From Citrus sinensis (lineage: Eukaryota; Streptophyta; Magnoliopsida; Sapindales; Rutaceae), in the NCBI RefSeq assembly GCF_022201045.2, contig NC_068556.1:2520001-2584000 (forward strand): a stretch of DNA of 64,000 nucleotides. Reading direction: 5' to 3'. The notes beneath the pieces are model-generated. The model saw only the letters and a program-made list of their open reading frames with translations. It did no database searches and was not told the origin of the DNA. Each line of letters begins with the position of its first letter. The stretch's first letter is position 1. This document shows positions 47,047 through 59,384 of this stretch, piece by piece. The position numbers and the translations under genes were made by a program.

Positions 47047-47067
47047 ATGAACAGCATTTCAGATTAA
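47047..47067 (+). promoter_or_regulatory. Six-codon uORF three bases before the cyclin ATG
   Basis: ATG-AAC-AGC-ATT-TCA-GAT-TAA (MNSISD) stops at 47067, and the cyclin ATG follows at 47071. It lies in the exon that would follow the acceptor at 47041, so it should be in the mature mRNA and in frame with the main ORF, split from it by the stop. Confidence 0.5.
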
Positions 47068-47070
47068 GTC

Positions 47071-50000
47071 ATGCCTCGCTCTTCTTCAAGGCATGTGAAC
47101 ATAAATAAAGAAAATAAAACTCATGCCAAAATTGAAGAGCCTACTTCACGGATCACACGAGCAAAAGCTAAAGCCCTGGGAACATCAGGAGGGATATTTC
47201 CCTCCTCAAAACCTACCTTTAAACCAGATCACAAGCATGTTCTAAGAATGAATTCCAAAAGGGGAGCGTCGGATGAGAACAAAGCTTCTGTGACTGCTAC
47301 CTCAGGCATTCAGCATAAGAGAAGGGCTGTACTTAAAGATGTAACCAACATCTGTGAAAATTCGCATAGAAACTATAGTAGTTTTGCTAAAATTCAGGTG
47401 AGTTCATAACATTTGTCTACATGATTGTTTGATTTTACCAGACCACTAAAAATGGGAGATGGTCAGTTTTTGTATACAGTGATAATACCAACAAAGAAAT
47501 GGCGCGGCACTTTTTGTTTGTCTAGAAACTATATCAACTTCTACTATTTTTGAAAACTTTTTGGTATAAGGATAAGAATTTTTGTATCTGTTGATATTGC
47601 TGGTTGACAGACTAGAAAGCAACCTAGTAGTAGTCCTCCAAAGAAGATTGCAAAGGTGTCTTCAGATGTCTGTGCAGAAAATCTACTTGTTGAAGAAGAT
47701 GTAAAAGAAAAGTTAGCTGAAGAATTGTCAAAAATTAGGATGGGGGAACCACAGGAGGTGACAGAAAACACAAGTGAATGTGGCAAAGCAGATCGGAACC
47801 ATCCAACACATGTTTCAGAGAAACCTTTTGGACTCCAAGGCCATCAAATGAGAGGTTTCTGTTCAATTTCAAATTATTTTAGAACGGTTAATGGAAATAT
47901 GAGTTGTATAAACTGTAAGGCAAACACAATTATATGCCAGGATATCTTCTAAATGACATTGCATGCCGCTATTTTGGAAGGGTTATGCATTTGTTGTCTT
48001 CTCAAAAATTATGCAACAGAAATTGTGCATTATGCCCTTATTAAGTTGTTATTATACTTAATCTTGTGATTGATGTTTGGGAGACAAAAGAATCTAATGA
48101 TGTGAAAAAAAATTTCAAGTAAGACGTAAAAGAAAATGTGCAGGTTACACAGTTCTGTTTCTAAACTTATGCACAAAGGTGACAGTCTTTTAATTGGGTT
48201 ATGCAGAAGAAAACAACTTGTGCGAAGAACTGCAATCAAATGGTCCAAGCATTGTGAATATTGATTCAAACCTGGAAGATCCTCAAGTGTGCAGCTTATA
48301 TGCCCCTGATATATACAATAATATACGTGTTACAGAGGTTTGTGTTGTAATTACTACTTTCTAATACTTGTTACCGTGCTTTTTCATTCACTGGATGTCA
48401 TTATCATTGCCTGTGCTTAAGTAAACCAGGTTTGCTTCTTAAAGAACTTCTTAAAGTTGCTGTTGTTTCTGGCCTTTTCCAATCTCTTAAGTTATTTATG
48501 CTGGCTGCTATTATGATTATCATCATATCCTTGCGAACTCTGATGTCCACTTGCAAGTGTCTTCTTGTTTGGCTGGGACCAGGAGAAAGCATTATGGGTT
48601 CAGTTTGATTTTTGTTCAGACAGACTATACTTAGTTTGGTTTATTAAGTAAAATTTTTTTCATTTTTGAAATGCTTCTTGGCAAAGAAAGGATACTTGTT
48701 TACTGATTTAGTGGATGTTGTAAACATATTTAATGCTGATTTTCTGAAAATTCCCTCTTTTCAGCTTGACCAAAGACCTTCAACAACTTATATGGAAAAG
48801 TTGCAGCAAGATATCACTCCAAACATGCGGGGAATATTGATTGATTGGCTTGTGGAGGTGAGTCAGCCTGCTACAGTTTGCCTTTACCTAGCTTTAATGC
48901 AATAGCGATGTTTTATTCTCAAATGAATTTGATAAAAATGTATATTTATATCCACAAAATTTTAAGATAATTGATCAAAACTCATAGTTTATGTTTCCTC
49001 TTTTAGGTTTCTGAAGAATATAAGCTGGTTCCAGACACACTTTACCTCACAGTGAATCTCATTGATCGGTTTCTCTCCCAAAATCATATTCCGAAGCAAA
49101 GACTCCAGCTTGTTGGTGTCACTTGCATGCTAATTGCTTCGTAAGTTCCAAGTTTTATCACTTTCTTAATTGCTGTATGTTTTTAGTTTGTGATATCTGT
49201 CTCATCATTTGAAAGTTTCTTATGTCTCTCTTGAGGCTTTTATCAGGAAAGGGGGGGGGGGGAGAAAAAATTTCTTATGTTTCTGTATTGAAATGCTGAT
49301 GATGACATCAACAGGTGAACATTCTTGAGTTTGAATGTACATTTGATACAAATGTTTTGTCAACTTTGACACATTTTCTAGAGATAAATCAAATAATATA
49401 AGTTTCAAATGGTCGGTAATAGAACTAGGGTTTCTTAGATTTATAATGTTAGTTGAACATGTTGGGTATGCTACTTCGTAGTGAATATCTGTCATTTTGA
49501 AGTTTAAAAGAATAATTGCAACGTAATAAAATGCTTGACCTTTGTTTTCCTTTCTTAGACTCCTACCTTTTTAATCTCTTGATCAATTTTTTTTATTTTG
49601 ACATATAAAGAATTCTTCAATTGAATTATGAAGACATTCTATCTCTCTAGTGTGAATGTGCATGGAGATGAGGAAGTGCAGTAATTATCTTGTATTGCTT
49701 TACATTCATCAATTTGTTTCAAACTTTGAAATCTAACTCAAATAGCATATCGTCGACATAACTTGAATATTCCTAAATTAGTGAACATCAGATATTATGT
49801 TTATTTTGATTATTGCACTAAATGATTCCTTTTTCCCTTTTTTTTTCCTATTCCACTGTGGTTTAAAGAAAGTATGAAGAAATCATTGCACCACGACTGG
49901 AAGAATTTTGCTTCATCACAGATAATACCTACACGAGAGAAGAGGTATGATTTTACTTGGCAATTTTATGAATATACCGACCATATGTTCTGCTGCATCA

Positions 50001-51129
50001 TGTAATTCTTGTCATCTCTCCTAAATAATTGGCCCAAGAGCAAACTAGCATTTTCTAGTCGACCCGATCTGCTTAGTTAAATAGAGAGTATTCTTAGGAT
50101 ATTCAAGTTCTGAAAAATCCCAATTTATCAATTTTGCAATGTCCAATCTTGCCTTTGTTCTTCCCCATTCTGATTTATAAGGTTGCTAATTGAAGTCAAT
50201 TGACAGGTTTTGAAAATGGAGAGTCAAGTTCTGAATTTCTTGCACTTTCAATTATCTGTTCCCACCACAAAATCATTTCTAAGGTAAAGCACCACCAGCA
50301 TCTTCCTTAGCCTTTTCCAAATACCTCTTGATAGTGCAAAAGACTAATTTTTTTTATCCCTCATTTTTGGTTTTTAGGAGATTCATTCAAGCGGCTCAAG
50401 CTTCACATAAGGTAACCTAAATGCAAATCATACTCCCTGGTTTAATTTCTTCAATAACAATTTAGTAAAACAACTTAATTGCTTTGATATTCAGGTTTCT
50501 TGTTTGGAGCTTGAATTCCTAGCAAATTACTTGGCTGAGTTGACTCTTCTGGAGTATAGCTTCCTAAGGTTTCGGCCTTCCCTTGTAGCAGCATCTGCCG
50601 TGTTCCTTGCCAAATGGACGCTTAATCAGTCAGAGCACCCATGGGTCAGCATTTTTTCTGTTTCATTGATCTAGCAGGGCCTAGTTTTGTTCATTCTTTA
50701 CACTCCCGAATAAGATAAAATTACCTAAATTAAATCTTTCTGTGAACCTGCTGCAGAATTCAACTTTAGAGCATTATACTAGTTACAAGGCATCAGAGCT
50801 GAAGTGTACAGTACTAGCACTAGAAGATTTGCAGCTCAATACTGACGGTTGCTCACTAAATGCCATACGTGAGAAATATAGACAGGAAAAGGTAATTGAT
50901 TTTTAGTGCCATCTATCATTTTTCATATGAACTAGTTAAGCTAATCATGCATCCAAGTTGTTCCGGAGAACTTGGAACTATTTTGGAAAGTATGCCAAAA
51001 CCTGCTCTAACTTTCTTATACCACTTCAGCTAGACAATCTGTTTTTATAAAATGCTGTTGTCGTGGCAGTTCAAATGTGTGGCAACCATGACCCCAACAG
51101 AGCGAGTTCTATCAGTTTTCTCTAGATGA
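47071..51129 (+). CDS. CYCA2: A2-type cyclin
   Basis: Eleven exons: 47071-47397, 47611-47854, 48207-48337, 48765-48857, 49007-49140, 49869-49944, 50207-50283, 50378-50411, 50495-50644, 50757-50891, 51070-51129. They encode 486 residues with all borders GT-AG. A destruction box RAVLKDVTN lies at residues 85-93, marking APC/C-mediated degradation. The cyclin box begins with MRGILIDWLVEVSEEYKLV (255 onward), the A-type signature. The N-lobe includes TLYLTVNLIDRFLS and ASKYEEIIAP, and the C-terminal cyclin fold LELEFLANYLAELTLLEYSF follows. A2 cyclins bind CDKA/CDKB in S-G2-M and restrain endoreduplication in plants. The N-terminus is basic (SRITRAKAKAL), consistent with nuclear location. The paralogue number is not assigned. 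Confidence 0.93.
49251..49262. repeat. G12 run in cyclin intron 5
   Basis: Twelve G in a row inside the intron between 49141 and 49868. It is one of several long G or C runs in this window. Confidence 0.6.
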
Positions 51130-54075
51130 ACAAGTACAATAGCTGATTCTTCCTCATAAGATGAGTTACACAACCTGTTGACACAGCGCTTCCATTCTAG
51201 TTCTTGGAGGGTGATCTGGGTTCCCATCATAACACATTTTACCGTTTAATTTTAATTTATGGTTTGCCTTTATTGTCTGTTCATCGTTGTTGTAGCATCT
51301 TATCCAGTTCTGGTGCTTCCAGGTCAAAAATTGTAACCTGTAATTTCTGGAGTCTGACCAATTAGACAGACAGTTTATATGTCCTCTGAGGAATAATTTT
51401 CAGGACTTCCCAGCCTCCGGGAAGTCTTAACAACGGCTAGAATTTCTTTCCCCCTAGTTTACATGTAGGATTGAAGATGTAGCTATGCAGAGAGTACTTC
51501 TGTATCTAAACACCTGATTAATCATAAAGGCCCGAAAAAAAAAAAAAGTTATAGCTACCCTTATTCTTTTCTTTTATTTGCTCCATATTCTTTATTGTGT
51601 GTCGCTCTTTTTCTGATCCATTTACTTGACCAGTAAGTAACTAAACAAGCTGAACTCCAAAGAGCTTGACGGCTTAGGGTTCAATATGCATGTCATTTTT
51701 AGCCTCTAACTTTGGGGCAAATATATGTGCGAGTTTTTTTTTTTTTTTAATGGGAATGAGATATGACTAGAAATTCTCAGGTATGGTCTGTTATATTTTT
51801 GTAATTTAAAAAAAAAATCTTTTTGTAGCTATTATTAGTAATTTAGCTCTACTATACTGTACATTTTATGCAATGTGGTTGCTTACATACTGACTATAGA
51901 TATAAATATTTCAACTGAAACAGAGCGTATTGCTATGTGGGATCTTACTCCCTTTATTATTATTTATTTTTTTGAATTATGCTATTTGTTAATTCCTCTC
52001 AGATTAGATCTCTTATAAAACTTAAACAAATGAAAACAATATTTCCTCAAGGGGAGGGCATCAACTGACTCATCAATTGACCTTCCACGTGTGCGAAGCT
52101 TTCTAATTTATTAATAGTAATATAAATTGGTACTTTAGAGTGGACTCGTCGGGCAAAAATGTGAATGTGTTGGCTTAGGATTCTTTTCCAAAGTGTTTCC
52201 ATTGGACGTGTTTTTAAATAATTAAAACTTACAAATATTTGTTGGTGATAGATTATAAATTCATTTAGAAAAAAAGAAAATGTTTGCGTATATATTTTCA
52301 TGAAACATTCCGTAAAAGGTTTGCTAAGGACAATACTTTTGAATAAACTTACATAATCGTCCTTATCGAAGGTGAGCATTGAGTCGATTGAACACAAAAA
52401 TTAATGTATAGTGATATCACATGCCGTCCACCAGTGACCAATCCAACGGTTCAACGTACAAGACAGCAGACACACGTGTAATCAAGTTAACATGCACCGG
52501 CAAAGGAGTAATAACACTTAGATCCCTATAGTTCGCAATTTCTCATGTAAGGGCCTCAGTGTTTTACTTTTGTATCAAATATTGACAGTAGAGCTGAAGA
52601 GGTGGCAATTTGTGTTAAGAGTATCAAATGTTTTTCAAGTTCTATCAAATTTAAAATAAATAAACCTGATTTATTTATTTATTTATTATTTTAAGAATCT
52701 TCTAACGCTGATTTGTTTATTATAATTCTAATTCTGATATTTTTATCATAATTAATATTGTGTCACCAATTTAATATATATATATATAATTTTAATATTT
52801 TATAAAGAATCACATTTTTAAACATGTTCTTAATAATATTTTCAAACAAATTTATAGTACAAATTTCCTAAGCTCTAATTACTTTTATTTTAAATATAAC
52901 TAACAACTTTGTAAATATATGAAAAACATAGGATGATTTTTTAATGAAAATAAGTTAATATTATATAAATGTGTTATCAATTTATCATGTCAAAAATTTT
53001 AAATCTAAATATGACTATATAAGTGACTTGAATTTCAGTCATTCAATAATTATGTAAATTTTGCTCAATCCAATCTATTTATTTATTTTGTGTTTTGCCC
53101 GGTTAGTGGTTATAGTAAAAACTTTACGGTTCATTAGTCTAACTGAAACTGTCACATATAATACCTTCTATGTTAGAAGACTTAAATTCATGTCACGGGA
53201 TGACGGGATGATTGATGAATGACAATAGATCAGTGATCACTGATCAGGGACCTATTTGAAATAAATGGAAAATAATATCAGTATTTGAGTAAAAGTAAAA
53301 CTCTAGGGACTTTGATGTGGTTACCAAAAGAAACCAGTCAACCACCGTAACTATTTCCACAAAAAAAAAAAGAAAAGTAAAGTTTACATTACATCCCAAT
53401 TATTCTTTTTTTATTAAAGTTAAATCCTGCATTTTCCGAGAAAAAAACCTAGAATTTTCTCATCCACGAAGAACAAAAAAGTAAAAAAATTAAAAATTAA
53501 AAATAAAAAAAAAACAAAAACAAAAATAAAACGCCCATTAATACACAATTACACATCTGATAGTTTAGTTTGGTTTCTTTTCATGGAGATCAAACCACAC
53601 CTACAACAACCTTAAACAAAGCAAAAAAAAAAAAAAAAAAAAAAAAATTCCTCCCTTTCCTAGATCTCCATTTTATCTCTCTAAAAGTCTCTTTGTTGTG
53701 GATCTTCACTCTTTAGATTCCCCAATCACTTTTATAATCAATTTCTCAAATTAACTGTCCCTCTGTTTCAATTTTTGAAGATTTGTGTAATCATTATTTC
53801 TTTGATTGTGCATGCACTCACATTCAAAATTTTTTTCCCTCAAAACCTTAAAAAAAAAGAAAAAAAGAATCAACTTTTTGCCCACATTGTCCTCAAAGAT
53901 CTGATTTTTCTTCAATGTCCATCATTTTACCGCAAATCTTTTCGCTCTTTCATGTCTCTGTAACTTTTAATCGTTTACCCACATTCTCAACAGATCGGTA
54001 ACGAACAATTTAGGGTTTCATTTTCCCTTTTGTTCATATTTATTTTTTCTTTTTGATTTTTTATTATTTTTGACA
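51130..54075. other. Intergenic: cyclin 3' flank and PP2A B' promoter/leader
   Basis: The left part is the cyclin 3' UTR and flank, then AT-rich DNA. From about 53640 the sequence is CT-rich with long A runs, as in a 5' leader of the PP2A subunit gene. Open frames at 52047-52397 and 53775-53963 have no family match. No TE border was resolved. Confidence 0.5.
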
Positions 54076-56709
54076 ATGTTTAAGCAATTTTTCAGTAAAC
54101 TTCCGAAAAAATCATTGAAACCGGATTCGCCTGAGTTGAATCGGACCAACTCCGGCACCGATTTCTCCACAAACTCTAACACAACGACGACAAGCAATAG
54201 CGCTGCTTCTGGGAATGGGAATAAATCCAACGGTGGAGAAAAATATTCTTCAGCGGGCAAATCCAATGTTGCGACAAAAAGAACCTCGTCAGCTGTGTTT
54301 CCCGCTAGCGTCGTGGCAGGAATCGAGCCGTTGCTTCCATTCAAAGATGTGCCCAATGGTGAGAAGATGAATTTATTTGTCAGTAAAGTGAGCCTTTGTT
54401 GTGTAACATTTGATTTCACTGACCCAACTAAGAATTGTGTTGAAAAGGATGTTAAAAAACAGACCTTGATTGAGCTGTTAGATTTTGTAGCCGCTGGGTC
54501 TATGAAATTTAGCGAACCGGCGATTTTAGCAATGTGTAGGATGTGTGCTGTTAATTTGTTCAGAGTTTTTCCTCCTAATTATCGGTGTAGTTCACATACT
54601 ACTGGTGAAAATGATGACGACGAGCCTATGTTCGATCCCTCGTGGCCACATTTGCAAATTGTGTATGATTTGTTGCTCAAGTTTATTACTTCTTCGTGTC
54701 TTGATGCCAAGGTTGCGAAAAGGTATATCGACCATTCCTTTATTTTAAGATTGCTTGATTTGTTTGATTCCGATGATCCGAGAGAAAGGGAGTGTTTAAA
54801 GACCATTTTGCACCGGGTTTATGGGAAATTTATGGTTCATAGGCCGTTTATCAGAAAGTCTATGAGTAACATATTTTATCGGTTTGTTTTTGAGACGGAG
54901 AAACATAATGGAATTGCAGAGTTGTTGGAGATTTTGGGGAGTATAATTAGTGGGTTTGCATTGCCTTTGAAAGAGGAACACAAGATCTTCTTGAGGAGAG
55001 TTATAATTCCTTTGCACAAGCCCAAGTCTTTGGGGACTTATTTTCAACAGCTCTCATACTGCGTCATGCAGTTTATAGAGAAGGAGCCCAAGTTGTCGAG
55101 TACTGTGATAAATGGATTGTTGAAATACTGGCCGATAACCAACAGCCAGAAGGAGGTGATGTTCCTTGGGGAGATAGAAGAGATTTTGGAAGCAATTAAT
55201 ATGGTGGAATTTCAAAAGGTCATGGTTTCATTGTTCTGGCGGATTGGATGCTGCATTAACAGTTTCCACTTCCAGGTACTATTTCCTGGACCATCCTATG
55301 ATTTCTTGACTCGTTAATGCTTAAGATTGCATGTGATTTTTTAATTTCTTTTCTAAGTTAGGCACCCATTTACTTTTTTCTTAAAGGAGTGTAAAATGGT
55401 ATCTGCTGCTTTACTTCGTGTATTTTTAGCATGCTTTCTAGATTCTATCTTGCTCTCTTTCATTTTGAATATTTCTGCTTTTTGTTGTTCAAAGGAATAA
55501 TTTCTTTAATAGTAATTCAAAAGTGTGAGGACTATTCTGATGTTTATCCTACCCTGAGCCACTACCCTGCTGGAGCTACCAACTAGATTTTTTACCTTGC
55601 ATGTGACTGTTATATGATTGTTTATGAGCGTTGTGTGCTGGAAGCTACATGGGTAGTTGTGCTTTGCAGTTTTGTTGTGAACTTTTATGATGGTGCAATC
55701 CTCCCATAAAACCACCTTGATCCAACCCAAAATCATGAGAGGCTGTGAATCCAAAGTCGATTTCTATGGCCTGGGGTGGAAGAGGTTCAGTGCCTTCCAT
55801 CTTGGGAACCCAGGATAAGTGGAGAACCAATTTGGTTCCACTCAAGCACAATGTAGAGGTTTCTTATCCTTGCATTTTTGGGATTTCTGGTGCTTTAATA
55901 AAAATTCTCAAGTTTGTATTCAGTTGGTTTTAAAAGGACTGATCAGATCATTAGCTTCTATTTATTAAAAAAAAAAAAAAGTTTTGGAGCATCTTTTTTT
56001 TGTTTGTTTGATGCTTAATGAGCAATTTCTTAGGTGGGAGGATTTCTTGTTAATACTTAATACCTCAACTATCTTTGTGATTTGCATGGTCTCATGGTGA
56101 GGTTCGACTTCTTGGTGTGGTTTTGGTTTATGCAACCTTATATCCTTTTTGTCATTTTGCAGTGGCACTTTCCTTCACTTTTTGATAGAAAATGCCTTAT
56201 GGCTTTTGCCATTTTTCTCTTCACTATTATCATAGAGCAGCTGTTTTTTCTGTAGTAGTGTTGTATTTGCCTCTGTATTATGAGAGATTATTACTCAATA
56301 TCCTTGGTGAAAGAACTTCAAAGATTTATTTTCTGAACTTGATTCATTTCAGGTCGCCGAAAGAGCCCTTTTCTTGTGGAACAACGATCAAATTGTGAAC
56401 TTGATTGCACATAACCGGCAGGTGATTCTGCCTATTTTACTTCCAGTTTTAGAGAAAAATGCCCAGAGCCATTGGAACCAAGCAGTTCTCAACCTCACTC
56501 TGAATGTTAGAAAGATGTTCTCTGAGATGGACGACGTGCTATTCATGTCTTGCCATGCTCAGTACAGGGAACAAGTAGCCAACCTGAGCCTGGTAGATCA
56601 AAGGCGGAAGGAAGCATGGGAGCAATTAGAAAATGCAGCCCGTCTTCAGCCAATAACAGGAAATACTGCTGTTCTGGTGACTCCTTTAGCAACCTCAATT
56701 GCCTGTTAA
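54076..56709 (+). CDS. PP2A B' (B56) regulatory subunit
   Basis: Two exons, 54076-55275 and 56353-56709, with one GT-AG intron after codon 400, give 518 residues, normal for plant B' subunits. The start is the ATG giving [18 protein letters not shown], like the B' kappa type (MFKQFLSKLPRKSSK) and unlike the MWKQ starts of eta and theta. A Ser/Thr/Asn-rich region (20-75) precedes the B56 HEAT-repeat fold: [115 protein letters not shown] is in exon 2. B' subunits choose substrates and location for the PP2A holoenzyme. The protein is intact; isoform naming is tentative. Confidence 0.93.
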
Positions 56710-59384
56710 CCTACCTACATTTTGTAACTTTTGCTCCAAAATTTTTACAAGTCTTTCTCCGCCTTACAATATATGGGGTGGTGAAATCCCAAAAAAAAAA
56801 AAAAAAGGAGGGGGGGGGGGGGGGGAAATGGTCGTCGTTTAGGTTGGTGGGATTTCTTTTTTGTATGGTCCTGTGACAGCCAATTGTTGTAAGTCGTTTT
56901 TTTATTTTAATCCTGTATTCACCTTTGCTAATTGTTACTATGTGGGATGATAAATGCTTTCTCAGAAACTTTCTTGGAAGGCTCTTCAGCTTTATTAGCC
57001 GTAAACCAGAAAAAAAGCTTATATCATTGAAAACAACTCCCATGGAAGCGAATGTTATTTGATGATATAGGCTTATTTTCTGAACAAGCTGATCAAACTT
57101 CAGCTGAAATGTGAACGAAGTTGAATTTTCATATCTTGGTAGTTCTGGGATAAAATCACCATATCTTGTAGCAGATTTTATAAAATAAAAAAGAAATAGT
57201 TTTAAAATTTTAATTTTGAAAATTATTTTTATATTTAATACAATTCCATATATATCTTCATATATTATAATAGTAATTACTTTAAAATTTATAATATTAT
57301 CAAAATGACCCTAATTAGCATTCATACTACCACTACCTAATTAGTTAGAGATACATATTCTAAGAATCGAACGAGAAACAAACACAGGCGGGGCCACACG
57401 CACTATGGCGAGATGGAGGAGCAAACGCCCAAACTAATAAGCTCGGAAGTTCGGTGAGGACTTTCTTGATGCTACGTTTACGATTCTTTTTAAAATTACA
57501 CAAATGTAATGAATGAGTTTGGTGTATAATAATAATAAGGAACGGTTCAAATTTCATTGTTACTTACAGCTGCTTCTTAATTCTTGTAACAGATTCCCAA
57601 GGAAATGACATCTTTTTCTCGATTGGAATTTGATTTGTCGTAATCATGATGAACTTGTAAAGTCGACAAGCCAGACAAAATGACAAAGTGCTCCCGTGTC
57701 AAAATGGGACCCATTGCTCGGCAATGTCTATGTCCCGATGCTGACGTGGCAAAATAAATAATATTTCCGCGGAAATAATAATAATAATAACTAATAATTA
57801 ATGGCATTTTTATAAAACTATTAAAAAAAAAATGCAGCAATTGGTCCTATTTAATAAACAAATAAAAGAAAATAATCGTGGTAAACGTTTTATTCCTTAG
57901 AAAAATAACAAGCAAAATGATGTATTTATACGATGCAATATACGCACACTCAAATAAGCAGAGGTATATTCTCAGACCACGCGGCGAAGTAAATGCAGAT
58001 CAAAAGCTGACTCTTTATCTGCCCGTCTATAAGCAAGACAAAAAACAAAAAAAAAACGAAACCCAGGAAAAAAAAAAAAATTCCTAAACGACATCGTTTC
58101 GTTCTCCTCAAATATCGACTGCAACCTGCCGCTCCGCTCTTCTTCGCCGCTAGCATTATGGTAACGATTATCTTTCGCTCTCTGTTCGTCTGTGGTTGTG
58201 AATTTGTTTCTCGAATTTCGTCAAATTTTAATGTGCTTTATTATTGTTTTTTCTTTGATTCGCCGATCGTCGTTGGGGTTTCTTTTCGGTCTTGTAATTT
58301 TAAAGAACTGAGTTGATCACGAAATGATCGAGTGTTGTTTGTGTTATTGATTTTCGTAATCGTTGGTAATTTTGTTTTAATTTTTAATTACAAAAAATAA
58401 TGGAATTTTAGCTCTTGAAAAGTTTGAAGGCTTCAATTTGTTTGCTTCTTTCCAATTAGTATTTAAACATATACTGAGTGTTCTGGATTACACACTAATG
58501 CAAGACTGAATTTAATCAACCTGTGTTGTTATTTTAGTTTTTATCAATCAGTTTGTGTTAGTTTCTTATCAAGATTTTAAATGTCATTGAGTTTACATTG
58601 CCTTGTTATGTTTTTGATGATACTTAGGGGAAGAAAAGGGAGGAAAAATGAATTGTGAAATAGTCTGTTACTTCTTAGATACTAAAGCCTCCAAGATTTC
58701 CATAAGTGAAGCAATTCTTTGGGATATGATTCAAGTTAAAATTTGAGTTTCCCTTTTCCTTTTCCAATGGTTTCTGTGTGAGCCATGGAAGATCACAGGA
58801 TTTTTTGGATTTTGATTTAGATGAACCGATCAGTTAGTTGAGTGATATCCTTCAAGTAGAATTAGTGGTGATATCTCTCCCATCTATTGTCTTATTCCAA
58901 TGTAATAGTAGAGGAGGCTGTGCTCTGCTATGAATTTCGTTTAATTTACATCTGCTTTGTGTGATTTCGTTTGCTGGAAATCCAAGAAGATAAGGAAAGT
59001 AAGCTTTCAAATAAAATTTATTAATACAGATAGCTGGATGCATAATCAGGGTTTGAATTATGAAGAACCTTCCATTAAAATTTGGTTTGCTTTTGTTTCT
59101 GTTGCCTTTTTGAGCAATAAATGTGTTTTCAAATTATTCTCCTTTTTTGAAAGGGAAAATGAATTTAATTCTGATTCTGATCTTCATGCATTTTCTTGTT
59201 TAACAGTATTAGGTATTTGATTCTCCACGACTTGTGATGCCAAGTAATTTAAGCTTGTAAATACGGCTTGAGCTATCTTTGGTAGAGAGTGGCATTTGCC
59301 TCAAGCAGCTGAGAAGTTGAGTAAAAGTCGGTATATTGTTCTCTGATTCTATGCTTACACTATTTTCTATTGCGTTGAACTTAG
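56710..59384. other. Intergenic: PP2A B' 3' UTR, A16-G16 run, RING gene leader
   Basis: A run of 16 A (56791-56806) and 16 G (56810-56825) lies in the 3' flank of the PP2A gene. AAACGACATCGTTT, a palindrome, is at 58086-58099. From about 58100 CT-rich leader-like sequence ends in a donor ATG/GTAACG at 58159-58160, and TTAG directly precedes the RING ATG at 59385, so one or more 5' UTR introns are likely. No other gene is supported. Confidence 0.45.

Noticed and set aside
54070-54075. MT before MFKQ in the PP2A subunit
   Set aside because: It begins at TTG. MFKQ matches the family N-terminus.
54018-54419. Minus-strand frame opposite the PP2A exon
   Set aside because: It is the antisense shadow of a well-supported coding exon.
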